A model generated the notes under the pieces. The model saw nothing but the letters and a program-made list of their open reading frames with translations. It did no database searches and had not been told where the DNA came from. From NCBI GenBank assembly GCA_964617665.1, contig CAZUAH010000092.1:1-33505 (forward strand): 33,505 nt of DNA, in the 5' to 3' direction. Made by a program: the position numbers and the translations under genes. Origin of the DNA: JADHUC01 sp964617665. Lineage in GTDB: Bacteria; Planctomycetota; Planctomycetia; Pirellulales; Pirellulaceae. Each line of letters opens with the position of its first letter. Positions within the stretch are counted from its first letter, which is position 1. Positions 1 through 9,124 of the stretch are shown one piece after another.

Positions 1-1
1 C

Positions 2-871
2 CGTGGGCACTGTCTGATCGAAGGTGTTCCCGGGTTGGGTAAGACGCTGCTGGTCAGGGCATTGGCTCGTGTGCTGGATCTTGAATTCAAACGAGTTCAG
101 TTTACGCCTGACCTGATGCCAGCCGACATCACCGGAACGGTGATACTGCAGAAAGATCCCAAGGGTGGACGCAAATTCGTCTTTGCGCGCGGACCGGTTT
201 TCACGCAAATGCTGCTGGCCGACGAAATCAACCGTACGCCGCCCAAAACGCAAGCAGCACTTCTGGAGGCGATGCAGGAGAAGACCGTTACGGTGTCCGG
301 GCGCACGCATGCGCTGGAAGAGCCGTTTTTCGTCCTGGCGACGGAGAATCCGATCGAGCAAGAAGGCACCTACCCGCTGCCGGAAGCGCAGTTGGATCGT
401 TTTTTGTTTCAAATCCTGGTGCACTATCCTACGTTGGATGAGGAACGCCAAATCGTCGGGCGACACTCGTTCACGCCCTTGGAGGGATTGGACGCCGTGC
501 TGGGACGTGACGAGGTCTTGGCCTTCCGTGAAGCGGTGGCACGCGTTCCGGCGGCTCCGAACGTGATTGACTACGCGGCGCGGATCGTCCGAGCGACTCG
601 ACCGGCGTCGCCCGACGCAAGCGAATCGGTGACGCGGTGGGTCAGATGGGGCGCGAGCCCTCGGGCCAGTCAGAACTTGATACTGGCCGGCCGGGCTCGT
701 GCCGCGTGCCAAGGACGATTCAACGTTGCCTGCGACGATGTTGCGGAGCTGGCACCGCTGGTGTTGCGGCATCGAATCTGTCGCAGTTTTCATGCCGACG
801 CGGATGGTGTGTCGACCGATGACATCGTGTCACGCATCCTTGAAGACGTGCCTCGTGACGGGAGGTTGTAG
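2..871 (+). CDS. moxR: MoxR-family AAA+ ATPase (5' end cut by window)
   Basis: An AAA+ ATPase of the MoxR family, which acts as a chaperone-like partner of VWA-domain proteins; the client here is unknown. The frame is open from base 2, and the first visible residues already contain the Walker A motif GVPGLGKT (bases 23-46), so the true start lies upstream and only a few tens of residues are missing. A Walker B stretch (LLADEIN, about bases 211-231), a sensor-1 region with ATENPIEQEGTYPLPEAQLDR (about 340-400, the family signature) and a C-terminal lid follow. It is the first visible gene of the operon with DUF58, BatA-like and VWA genes, and the DUF58 start is only 5 bases past its stop. This order is the classic MoxR/Bat arrangement. 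The identification is very secure; the substrate is inference. Confidence 0.95.
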   Translation, partial: RGHCLIEGVPGLGKTLLVRALARVLDLEFKRVQFTPDLMPADITGTVILQKDPKGGRKFVFARGPVFTQMLLADEINRTPPKTQAALLEAMQEKTVTVSGRTHALEEPFFVLATENPIEQEGTYPLPEAQLDRFLFQILVHYPTLDEERQIVGRHSFTPLEGLDAVLGRDEVLAFREAVARVPAAPNVIDYAARIVRATRPASPDASESVTRWVRWGASPRASQNLILAGRARAACQGRFNVACDDVAELAPLVLRHRICRSFHADADGVSTDDIVSRILEDVPRDGRL

Positions 872-876
872 TTGCC

Positions 877-1803
877 ATGGCTGCCGCGCAGCGAACTCCT
901 CCAAGATCGACCAGCCACTTCGACTCGCAGACGCTGACTGCGCTCAGTGGTCTCGACCTGAAGGCTCGGTACTTGGTAGAGGGCTTTCTGCAAGGTATAC
1001 ACGAGAGCCCTTACCACGGCCTCAGCGTCGAATTCAGCGAATACCGGGAATACCAACCGGGTGACGATCTACGCCATCTCGACTGGCAATTGTATGCCCG
1101 AAGCGATCGGCTGTATGTGAAGCAGTACACGGAAGAGACGAATGTCCGGCTGTACATCGTCTGCGATACCAGTGCGTCGATGTCCTATCGCGGCCAGGAC
1201 GCTTGGGCGTCCAAGCTGGATGCCGCTCGAACACTGGCGGCGGCGCTGACGTGGATGCTGCTGCGGCAAAACGATGCTGTTGGGCTGTTGTCGTTGCGTG
1301 AGGATCTCCATAGCGCCGATTTCATTTCGCCGTCGCAGAAGCCGAGTCAGTTTGGGCTCCTAGTTCGACACTTGGAGGGCCTTCAGCCGGCCGGCGGACC
1401 GCGTCTGGCGACTCTGCTAGAGCACGCTACTCGGCTAGTCCATCGGCGGAGCATCATACTGCTGTTCTCCGATCTCCTGGAGCCGGCCGAGAGTATCGTG
1501 ACGATGCTGCGGCATCTGCGATTCCTGGGCCATGAATGCATGGTATTTCACATACTGGATCGCGACGAGACAGAGTTCCCGTTTGGGCGGTCATCAGTGT
1601 TCGAAGGATTGGAGACCGACGTACGACGTCATGTCTCGCCGCAAGCGACTCGCCAGCGATACCTGGAACGATTTGGTGCGTTTATGGATCAACACCGCGA
1701 ACGATTTCGCGAGTTGGAAATGCCCTACTGCCGGATCGAAACGCACAAGGACCCTTGGGAAGCGCTGGCGATGTTCCTCGTCGAGCGGAAGCGAATGTTA
1801 TGA
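877..1803 (+). CDS. DUF58 domain protein
   Basis: A 308-residue DUF58 protein, the usual second gene after moxR. The DUF58 core is visible at about residues 40-90: a YREYQPGDDLRHLDW block followed by AR and YVKQYTEETN. After it comes a VWA-like metal-site motif, DTSAS (DxSxS, about residues 106-110). No signal peptide or membrane segment is obvious, so it is probably cytosolic or peripheral. The ATG at 877 lies 5 bases after the moxR stop, with a purine-rich GGGAGG inside the moxR tail at 860-865. The gene ends in an ATGA overlap with the next gene, suggesting translational coupling. The biochemical role of the family is not established; a role as adaptor between the MoxR ATPase and the membrane VWA proteins is inferred from context. 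Confidence 0.93.
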   Translation: MAAAQRTPPRSTSHFDSQTLTALSGLDLKARYLVEGFLQGIHESPYHGLSVEFSEYREYQPGDDLRHLDWQLYARSDRLYVKQYTEETNVRLYIVCDTSASMSYRGQDAWASKLDAARTLAAALTWMLLRQNDAVGLLSLREDLHSADFISPSQKPSQFGLLVRHLEGLQPAGGPRLATLLEHATRLVHRRSIILLFSDLLEPAESIVTMLRHLRFLGHECMVFHILDRDETEFPFGRSSVFEGLETDVRRHVSPQATRQRYLERFGAFMDQHRERFRELEMPYCRIETHKDPWEALAMFLVERKRML

Positions 1804-3848
1804 GCATTGCCTTTTTGTATCCCCTTGCCTGGCTGGGGGCGCTGGCTGTGGCGGCGCCGATCTGGCTGCATTTGCGGCGGCGAGCGGATACGAATTTGGT
1901 GCGGTTTTCGGCGATGCGGTTCCTGGAGGATCAGCCGGCGGCACGGGCTCGTCCGCTGTGGCCGCACAACTGGCCGCTGTTGCTGCTTCGCCTGCTTGCG
2001 CTCTTGCTGCTGATCGCCGCTTTCGCTTGGCCGTATCTGCCAACTCACGAAGAGGTTATTGTCCGCGAGAGCCGCGTCTATATTCTGGATAACACACTCA
2101 GCCATCAGGCCGATGGCCGATTCGAGAAGGCACGAGATGAGATTCTCGACGAATTGGACGGTGCGGGAATCGACACCCAGGTTGCCGTCGTCGAATTGAC
2201 CGCTCAGCCCCGTTTGCTCGTGGGCTTCGGGGACAGCCGGGAAGAGGCAACGGCCAAGCTGCGAGACCTACACCCTTCATACCAAAGAGGCTCGTACCTA
2301 GCGGCCTTTCGCACGGCTGATCGAGTGCTGCGACAGTCGCTGGGGCAAGATCGACGCATCGTTTTTCTCAGCGATAGTCAAGAGAACCAATGGAACGAAA
2401 ACCGGCACGTACCACCTTTCCTTGAGAACGTCGAGGTGACTTTGCCGGAAGTCACGGCACCGTCGATGCCGAATCTGGGGCTGGCCGAGCCTGTCGTGCA
2501 GCAGGTCTTCTCCGGAGATCGTGCCGTGATCGAATGCGCGGTACGTCTTAGCCACCACGGGAATGTGGACGATCCGACCGTGGTCATTGGTGCCAATGGC
2601 GAAGACGTGTTCAGTCGCGAGATCCAATTGGACGGGCAACCGGAATCGCTGACCCTCTTCGCGCGATGGGAGGCCGATCCAAGCCAGTGGGTTCGAGGCG
2701 AAGTTCGTTTGGAAGGCAAACCGGACGCGCTCTCTGGAGACGATCGAGTTGTCTTCTCATTACCGCCTGTGCGCGAAGGCCGCGTGGGGCTGTTATCGCG
2801 GTCGCCATTCCTGCAAACCGCCCTTTCTCCGGAGGTAATGCAAGGCCGATGGACCGTTTACGTGCCGGATGGGTCGAATCCCGCAGGCGACCATGAAAAG
2901 CCTTCGGACGATGATGTTCTTTGTGTCGAAAGTCAGTACTTGGAAGCGCCCTTTGCGCGAGACCTCGTATTGGATTTCCTCAACCAAGGTCAAGGCGTCG
3001 TCTTGGTGGTGGATCGAGTGAGTCCGGTCGTATCAGGGTTCTTGCGGAAGTTGGGTATCGAAACGATACCGGAACCTCAAGAGGCTCCCGAGACGTCCGG
3101 CATACGGTACGTCTTCATGGAGCACGAGATCTTTCGACCGTTCCGGGCGGCCGACTTCGGCAACCTGACGGAAATCACAGCAGAGCGTTACCGTCGTCTG
3201 AAAATGCCAGGGGCCTTGCCGTTGGTCTTCTCGGACGCGGGCGATCCATTGCTGTTCGAGTCTGAGCAAACGAAAGGTCGGCTGCTGGTATTTGCATTCT
3301 CGCTGGATCGCACGGAAACGAATTGGCCTTTGCATCCGACATTCGTCCCTTTTCTCGATCGGTGTCTTTGCCGCGTGCGATCCGCGGCGACTATGGAGAC
3401 GGACTTTCAACCGGGCGAAACATGCGTCTGGTCGATTCCAGCGGGCCGGGACATAAGTGAAGTCGTCTTGAGAAAGAGTGATGGGGCGGACGATAGCGAG
3501 ACGGTTCGCGCCTCAGCGGAAAACGGCCAAAGTCGCTTCCGGCTTCCCGATTTGCCGGGTCTCTACACGTTGAGCTACGATGACGATTCCCGGATCGAAA
3601 ACCTGCTGGCGGTGAATCCGCCACCGAAAGAGTCGTTCTTGAACTATGTAGATTCGGCGGATGTAGTCGAGACATGGAAACATGACGCGAATGAAGACCG
3701 GCCAGTTAGCAGATCGGCCGGCCCGGCTTTGGAATTGTCGAAGCCGGAGATTCTGCGGCAGCACATCTGGTGGTGGCTGCTGGTGGGTGGCTTGACGCTA
3801 TTAATCTTCGAAACGACGTGGCTTTCGATAAGAAAGGCATCGGTATGA
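1800..3848 (+). CDS. BatA-like membrane VWA protein
   Basis: A 682-residue membrane protein with the BatA (aerotolerance regulator N-terminal) signature at its start: PLAWLGALAVAAPIWLHLRRR, then a second hydrophobic segment at about residues 59-80 ending in FAWPYLP. A VWA-like domain follows, with a DNTLS metal-site motif (about 98-102; Thr in the middle position). A long extracytoplasmic middle region and a C-terminal hydrophobic helix (WWWLLVGGLTLLIFETTW) complete it. The frame is open further upstream to 1536, but the ATG at 1800 is chosen because the BatA motif starts there and it overlaps the DUF58 stop by 4 bases. The downstream gene is also coupled by ATGA. Probably an inner-membrane partner of the MoxR ATPase. 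Confidence 0.9.
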   Translation: MSIAFLYPLAWLGALAVAAPIWLHLRRRADTNLVRFSAMRFLEDQPAARARPLWPHNWPLLLLRLLALLLLIAAFAWPYLPTHEEVIVRESRVYILDNTLSHQADGRFEKARDEILDELDGAGIDTQVAVVELTAQPRLLVGFGDSREEATAKLRDLHPSYQRGSYLAAFRTADRVLRQSLGQDRRIVFLSDSQENQWNENRHVPPFLENVEVTLPEVTAPSMPNLGLAEPVVQQVFSGDRAVIECAVRLSHHGNVDDPTVVIGANGEDVFSREIQLDGQPESLTLFARWEADPSQWVRGEVRLEGKPDALSGDDRVVFSLPPVREGRVGLLSRSPFLQTALSPEVMQGRWTVYVPDGSNPAGDHEKPSDDDVLCVESQYLEAPFARDLVLDFLNQGQGVVLVVDRVSPVVSGFLRKLGIETIPEPQEAPETSGIRYVFMEHEIFRPFRAADFGNLTEITAERYRRLKMPGALPLVFSDAGDPLLFESEQTKGRLLVFAFSLDRTETNWPLHPTFVPFLDRCLCRVRSAATMETDFQPGETCVWSIPAGRDISEVVLRKSDGADDSETVRASAENGQSRFRLPDLPGLYTLSYDDDSRIENLLAVNPPPKESFLNYVDSADVVETWKHDANEDRPVSRSAGPALELSKPEILRQHIWWWLLVGGLTLLIFETTWLSIRKASV

Positions 3849-6754
3849 GACGATTGGATCCGATAATCGACGGGTTCTTGCAGCAGGCGTCCTTACGCTG
3901 GCGGTGGCTTCGGTTCCTTCGCGGATCGGCCACGTTGGCAACGGTGACGACAAGCATCGTGTTGCTGCTGGGCATTACGATGCTGCTTGACTGGTTGACA
4001 AGTCCAACGTGGGTAACGGCTTCCTTCGTAGTGCTTGTGCTAGGTGCCCTGTTCGCGTGGTTCTGTATCGCCGTCGCAAGTGCCGTCTCGAATGATGATC
4101 CGTCTCACTTGGCTGCATCGTTGGAGCATGTCGACAGGCCGTTGATGGATCGGCTCAATACGCTCATTTTTCTGAGATCACGCAGAGATCGGCAAAACGG
4201 ACCTTATGTCGAGCGTATCCAGCAGCAGGCCCGGCAGGTGCTGCGCCGGCGGGGAGCCCCGCAGCCTTTCTCGCCAAGAGAGTCGCTGAGGCACTTTGGC
4301 GTCTTCATGGCTGCCTTGTTAGCCACGATTCTGTTTTACAGTTGCTTCCAACCGTTCGGGCACGTCGTAACCGCCTCGGACGATGACACCGTTGTTACGC
4401 CCGAGGAAGAGTATACGCCTCCGGTCATCCCGCCTATTCAACAGCCTGGCCAAGTGCCGCCTGAACAAGAACCACCTTGGGGCGAAGTGCGCATCAGCGA
4501 GCCGGGACACGATCTGCGAGTCATCACGCTGGATGTGGTGCCGCTGCGAATCGAAGCGGCCGCAAATCGTCCTCTACAGGAAGTAGCCTGGTTCACAGGG
4601 ATCAATCGGGAGCCTGACGTCCGACACGACCTGCCGCCGTCCGACGATCCGCAATACGCGGTGTATACACCCGAGCTGGACCTGCTGGATTACTCACTGG
4701 AACCGTGGGACGTGCTCAGCTATTTCGCGCAGGCAATAACCGAAGACGGACAAAGCTACCGATCGGATGTGTATTTCATCGAGGTGCTGCCGCTTCGTGA
4801 CGAACTCGACCGGCTTGATGAAGGCACTGACAACTCCGGATACGGGCTGCTGGAGCAACTGACGGCAATGATCGAACGACAGCAGGACGTTATCCGTCAG
4901 ACAATCCGTCAACAGCGGCTGACGGACCAGTCTGAGACGGACCGAAAGAGCCAGAACGAGAACCTCGCTCAAGATGAAGACGAACTGAGCGAGGTAGCGC
5001 AACACGTTGCGGCCGAGGTGGCCAGCCGGTTTGGCGGAACGGCGCTTGATGAATTGAACGAACCGTTGGGTCGCGCGGAAACAGCGCTGGGGCAGGCAGC
5101 AGAGTCATTGCGCGAAGACGAACTGAACGAAGCCGGCCAGCACGAGCAAGTGGCACTCGCCGAACTGGTTGCGACGCGTAAGCAGTTTCACGAGATTCTC
5201 GAACGTGCCCTTGATAACCCTGCATCGCCAATGGATGACTTGGATCCGCTGGTGCAGGCTCTTGAAGAGCAGATTGAACAGTACCGGCAAATCGAGGAAC
5301 AGCCCGACGATTTCTCGCCGGAACAGGTTAGCGAAACGACCGAGAAGACTAAGGAGCTTCTGAAGAAACTCGACGAAGCGGCCGACGAGCAGCCACCAGA
5401 ACCCCCATCCAGACTTCGCAAAGAACTGACCGAGAACGAAAAGCAGCGTTTGACGAGCCAGTGCGGCAAGCTCTGCCAGAGCGGGGCGGGAGGCGACAAA
5501 AGCCAGGCTGCGGGTGAACTCAAGAAGGGTTTGCGAAAGCTATCCGATGCCCTGTCGGCCGACCGTGCACAGCAGCAGGCGGCCCGCGACAACGCGCGTC
5601 TTGCTGAAGAGAAGCGACGTTTGGAGAGGTTGCAGCGCGAGATCGAGTCGGCTCGTGACTTCGTCAAGAAGACACTCTTGGAGGAACGGAATCTCGAAAA
5701 GCAAGCCAACCCCAGCAAAAAGGATCAATTGCCCCAACTGGCCAACAAACAACGGGAGTTGAACCGTTCGTTGGACGATTTCATCGAGCAGCACCCCGAG
5801 AGTTTCTGCCGATCCGGGAAGGAGTGTTCCGGCGCTCAATCGGCAATGCAAGACGCTGCTCAAGCCATGGCAGACAGAAGCGGGGACGCCCGGCAACGCG
5901 CCGGACAGGCCGCCGAGCGATTACAGGAACTCGACGAGTCCCTCGAACAGCACTTACAGCAAAACGAACTGGCGCAAGCATACAAGCTGAAAGAAATGCT
6001 CGATCAGCAGATCGAGCAACTCGGCGAATGCCAGAACAGCGGGGCAAGCCCCGGTCAGTGCCAACAACTTGCCGGGCAAGCCAAATCGACGACAGGCCAG
6101 TTGAAACAGATTGCCGAACAGCCGCCCACGAGTGAAGCGTTCGGGCCGGAGCTGCGCGAGGCGCTGTCCGACGAGAATCAAGGCAAACTGGATTCGCTGG
6201 CCGACCAACTTGCCCAAGCAGAGGGTTCCGGTGGGGAGAAAGATGCCGCTGGCGGGCTGCAGGAAGCCCTGCAAGAAGTCTCCCGCGCTTTCGATGCCAG
6301 CCGACCAGGAGGTATGCAGGGCCAACTACAGGCCGGCGGTGGTTTGAGGCCAGGTGGCAGCAATGCGATCTCGCGAGGCATGCAACTACTGGAAGGTGCC
6401 GCACAAAGACAAGCCCGTGGGCGTCCGCTTTCGCGGCAAGACCAAGCCCGGCTGGGCCGGGAGGCAGCGTCCAATCTGGAAGCAGGCATGTCCGAGCCTT
6501 CCGGCTACAACGAACGCAGCCGGCAAGTGGTTGAGGAGTTCCGACGAGACTTGGAGGAACAGGCCATTCCAATCGACCTCGAACTGATACGCGAGCTGCG
6601 GGAAGACATCCAGCAGTTGCGCCGCGAGGTCACCATGAAGGACCAAGGCCCGGACGGCGAGCCGGAAATCAAGCACATTGATCCCTCGCGGCTGCCCCCG
6701 GCCTATCGCAAGTCGATCGAAACATATTTCCAGAAACTCTCTGAAGAGCGATGA
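3845..6754 (+). CDS. Large membrane-anchored coiled-coil protein (DUF4175-like)
   Basis: A 969-residue protein with two N-terminal hydrophobic segments (about residues 28-48 and 57-80) and a third at about 152-168. A Pro/Glu-rich linker and a roughly 550-residue Gln/Glu/Leu-rich region follow, strongly predicted by eye to be coiled coil. The topology resembles DUF4175-type proteins found in Bat-like clusters, but I did not confirm the family. The frame extends upstream to 3770; the ATG at 3845 is preferred because it forms an ATGA overlap with the BatA-like gene and places the first helix normally. Gene-to-gene coupling suggests it forms a complex with the flanking VWA proteins, perhaps as a long extracytoplasmic spacer or scaffold. 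That role is inference. Confidence 0.85.
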   Translation: MRRLDPIIDGFLQQASLRWRWLRFLRGSATLATVTTSIVLLLGITMLLDWLTSPTWVTASFVVLVLGALFAWFCIAVASAVSNDDPSHLAASLEHVDRPLMDRLNTLIFLRSRRDRQNGPYVERIQQQARQVLRRRGAPQPFSPRESLRHFGVFMAALLATILFYSCFQPFGHVVTASDDDTVVTPEEEYTPPVIPPIQQPGQVPPEQEPPWGEVRISEPGHDLRVITLDVVPLRIEAAANRPLQEVAWFTGINREPDVRHDLPPSDDPQYAVYTPELDLLDYSLEPWDVLSYFAQAITEDGQSYRSDVYFIEVLPLRDELDRLDEGTDNSGYGLLEQLTAMIERQQDVIRQTIRQQRLTDQSETDRKSQNENLAQDEDELSEVAQHVAAEVASRFGGTALDELNEPLGRAETALGQAAESLREDELNEAGQHEQVALAELVATRKQFHEILERALDNPASPMDDLDPLVQALEEQIEQYRQIEEQPDDFSPEQVSETTEKTKELLKKLDEAADEQPPEPPSRLRKELTENEKQRLTSQCGKLCQSGAGGDKSQAAGELKKGLRKLSDALSADRAQQQAARDNARLAEEKRRLERLQREIESARDFVKKTLLEERNLEKQANPSKKDQLPQLANKQRELNRSLDDFIEQHPESFCRSGKECSGAQSAMQDAAQAMADRSGDARQRAGQAAERLQELDESLEQHLQQNELAQAYKLKEMLDQQIEQLGECQNSGASPGQCQQLAGQAKSTTGQLKQIAEQPPTSEAFGPELREALSDENQGKLDSLADQLAQAEGSGGEKDAAGGLQEALQEVSRAFDASRPGGMQGQLQAGGGLRPGGSNAISRGMQLLEGAAQRQARGRPLSRQDQARLGREAASNLEAGMSEPSGYNERSRQVVEEFRRDLEEQAIPIDLELIRELREDIQQLRREVTMKDQGPDGEPEIKHIDPSRLPPAYRKSIETYFQKLSEER

Positions 6755-8979
6755 CAAGTTTCGCGTTCGATAACTCGCTGGCGTGGATGATCGGGCTGCC
6801 ACTGGCAGGCGTAGTGCTAGTGTTGTCGGGGTTTTGTCACCGGCGTCTGGGCTGCCATTGGCCACAGACGGCCGTGCTTGTCGGGCTGCGGGCCATCGCG
6901 TTGCTGATTCTCGTGATGCTGGTCGCGCGTCCGATGTGGGTCACGCCAGAAGAGGAGCTTCCGAAGAGGGATCAAGTTGTGTTGTTGGTGGATCGCAGCG
7001 AGAGTATGTCGTTGGCGGACGCGTCGAGCAGTCGCTATCACGCGGCTGTCGAGTTTGCGCGAACGGGCCTTATGCCGGCCTTGTACGATGCCGATCTTCG
7101 AGTCGAGTTGATGATGTTTGCCGAGGACGCCGAAGCAGCCGATGGGGCACAAATCGCTGGCACGGCTCCGGACGGGAAACGAACAAATCTGGCTAGAGCC
7201 GTCGCCCGGAGTCTGATCGAAAGCGAACGGCCTCCTTTGGCCGTAATGGCATTGACCGATGGAGCAACGACGGACGAGGCCGACAACCCGCGCGCGATTG
7301 CGACGCTGGTCGAGAACCGCGTTCCGTTCATCGGGATCGGTTTCGGTGACGAGACGGCAACACGCGTGCTTTCGCTGGAACACGTGGTGGCTCCGCCCGT
7401 CGTTTCGTCTGCACAAGAGTTTCTGGTCTCCGCTCGACTGCGCGTGACCGGAGCCGAAGAACTCCCGCCATTCGGATTGGTATTGTTGCGCGACGGGCAA
7501 TTCGTCGAACAGAAGACCGTGACGGCAGGCTCGGGGGCTCGTGTTTGGCAGGAGAGCTTTGAGATAACAGAACCGGAAGATGGCTTATACAAATATACGA
7601 TCAAGTTGCTACCACCGGCGGACGCGTCCATCAAATGCCCTAACACCGAGTCGACCGTATCGGTCAGAATCGCGGGCGAGAAGGATCTGCGAGTCCTGTA
7701 TGTGCAGGGAGGTTTAACTTGGGACTACAAGTTCGTCCGATTGGCGGTGCAGAGTGACCCGACAATCAAACTGACGGGCCTCAGCCGCACGACCAGCAAG
7801 TCGGCTTTCTTTCAGTACGTGGAGAACGCCGACGATGTGTCTGGCGGATTTCCGACGACGATGGACCACTTGGCATCCTTTCGAGTGGTCGTCCTGTCGA
7901 ATCTCCGACCCAGCGACCTAACGCCAAATCAGCAGGACCTCTTGGCTCGATTTTGCCATGAACTGGGTGGCGGCGTCTTGATGATAGGCGGGCCGGACAC
8001 GTTTGACGCCTCGTGGCAACGGAGCCGTCTGGAGCAATTGCTGCCGGTGCGGTTCGGAGCGTCCTCCGGTGCACGATCTGCGGGGGCGCCCTTCCACTTC
8101 CGACTGACCGAGGATGCGCTGGCCCATCCCGTCTTTCAAATCAGCGACGCGGGCGACAATCGAATGGCCTGGTCACGGTTGCCGACCTTCACGCATTACG
8201 CTCCGGTCGACTCCGCGAAACGAGGCGCTCGGATCTGGGCATTTCATTCCTCGCGTGGGCAATCGACCCTCGGGCCCACCTTGATGGCTTCGCAACGATA
8301 TGGCGCGGGGCTCTCAGCCGCCATATGTGTGCAGAATCTATGGAGATGGCGGCTGGCCAAGGAAAGCGAGACGCAGCATTTCGATCGTTTCTGGCAACAG
8401 TTGCTTCGACACCTCGGCGAAGGCAGTCGGGACGACGTGACGCTGCGCGTGCCGGACCAGCCACTGGAACCGGGTGCCGACATTCGCATGGTCCTCGAAA
8501 AGCGTCGAACTCCAGGAGGTGGCCAAGCTGCCAAGGAAACGTACCGCTTCCGCGTCACCGGCGAGGACGAAAGGGCGTTGACCGATCAGACGATCGAACT
8601 CGAGCCGGGCCAGTCTGTTGAGTTGACATTTGTCGTGGAGAAATCCGGTATCTATAGGGCGTCTGTCCTGGATGAACAACAAAATATCGTGGCGGCGCGG
8701 TCCCTGGAGATCAAGGCCGTCCATCGCGAGTTTGTCTACACGGCCCGCAACATGGAGACTCTCCGCAGTTGGGCTGCGATCAGCGACGGGATCGCGATTC
8801 GCTCGGAGGAGTGCGACGATCCAGGGCAGTTGCTCGATGAGATCAAGAAACGAGCCGCGGAGCCGGACCGAAGACCCGCCATACGTCGGCCAGCCGGCAT
8901 CAACGGCTGGATGCTGGCGGTGCTGGTGGGCTGCTTGGGTACTGAATGGCTATTGCGAAAGCGTTGGGGGATGAGATAG
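6751..8979 (+). CDS. VWA membrane protein with glutamine-amidotransferase-like domain
   Basis: A 742-residue protein starting with two hydrophobic helices (about residues 10-29 and 43-65). A VWA domain follows with a complete DxSxS metal-site motif, DRSES, at about 79-83. The middle part (about 320-560, with LYVQGGLTWDYKFVRLAV and GGGVLMIGGPDTF) resembles the class I glutamine-amidotransferase-like fold seen in bacterial VWA membrane proteins, without an evident catalytic Cys. An immunoglobulin-like region and a C-terminal helix (GWMLAVLVGCLGTEWLL) follow. The start overlaps the coiled-coil gene stop by 4 bases (ATGA). It completes a pair of membrane VWA proteins around the coiled-coil protein. 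The fold of the middle domain is recognised only by pattern. Confidence 0.88.
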   Translation: MTSFAFDNSLAWMIGLPLAGVVLVLSGFCHRRLGCHWPQTAVLVGLRAIALLILVMLVARPMWVTPEEELPKRDQVVLLVDRSESMSLADASSSRYHAAVEFARTGLMPALYDADLRVELMMFAEDAEAADGAQIAGTAPDGKRTNLARAVARSLIESERPPLAVMALTDGATTDEADNPRAIATLVENRVPFIGIGFGDETATRVLSLEHVVAPPVVSSAQEFLVSARLRVTGAEELPPFGLVLLRDGQFVEQKTVTAGSGARVWQESFEITEPEDGLYKYTIKLLPPADASIKCPNTESTVSVRIAGEKDLRVLYVQGGLTWDYKFVRLAVQSDPTIKLTGLSRTTSKSAFFQYVENADDVSGGFPTTMDHLASFRVVVLSNLRPSDLTPNQQDLLARFCHELGGGVLMIGGPDTFDASWQRSRLEQLLPVRFGASSGARSAGAPFHFRLTEDALAHPVFQISDAGDNRMAWSRLPTFTHYAPVDSAKRGARIWAFHSSRGQSTLGPTLMASQRYGAGLSAAICVQNLWRWRLAKESETQHFDRFWQQLLRHLGEGSRDDVTLRVPDQPLEPGADIRMVLEKRRTPGGGQAAKETYRFRVTGEDERALTDQTIELEPGQSVELTFVVEKSGIYRASVLDEQQNIVAARSLEIKAVHREFVYTARNMETLRSWAAISDGIAIRSEECDDPGQLLDEIKKRAAEPDRRPAIRRPAGINGWMLAVLVGCLGTEWLLRKRWGMR

Positions 8980-9016
8980 ATACAGAGAGGACAATTGAAG
9001 GTGGTTTCAAGCCTGG

Positions 9017-9084
9017 AAGGGCGAGGCTCCTGCCGAGCCGTACGCCGACACGAGAAGACGGCTCAGCTGGAGCTTCGCCCTCCC
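9017..9084. repeat. Palindromic intergenic repeat, copy 1 (REP-like)
   Basis: Two 24-base arms (9017-9040 and 9061-9084) are near-complementary, with GGGCGAGGCTCCTGCCGAGC on the left and its imperfect reverse complement on the right around a 20-base loop. A second copy lies at 30583-30648. The similarity extends 3' of the palindrome in both copies (TTCNGAAATGCCTT). This copy sits between the VWA gene and the DUF4159 gene, inside the likely operon, so it could alter mRNA stability or attenuate transcription. It has no coding sense. Confidence 0.85.
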
Positions 9085-9124
9085 GGAATTCCATTCAGAA
9101 ATGCCTTTCAGGAGAATGGTCCGA

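Noticed and set aside
1536..1799. N-terminal extension of the BatA-like gene by 88 codons
   Set aside because: The extension overlaps the DUF58 coding region out of frame. The BatA signature begins exactly at the ATG at 1800 with a 4-bp overlap typical of this operon.
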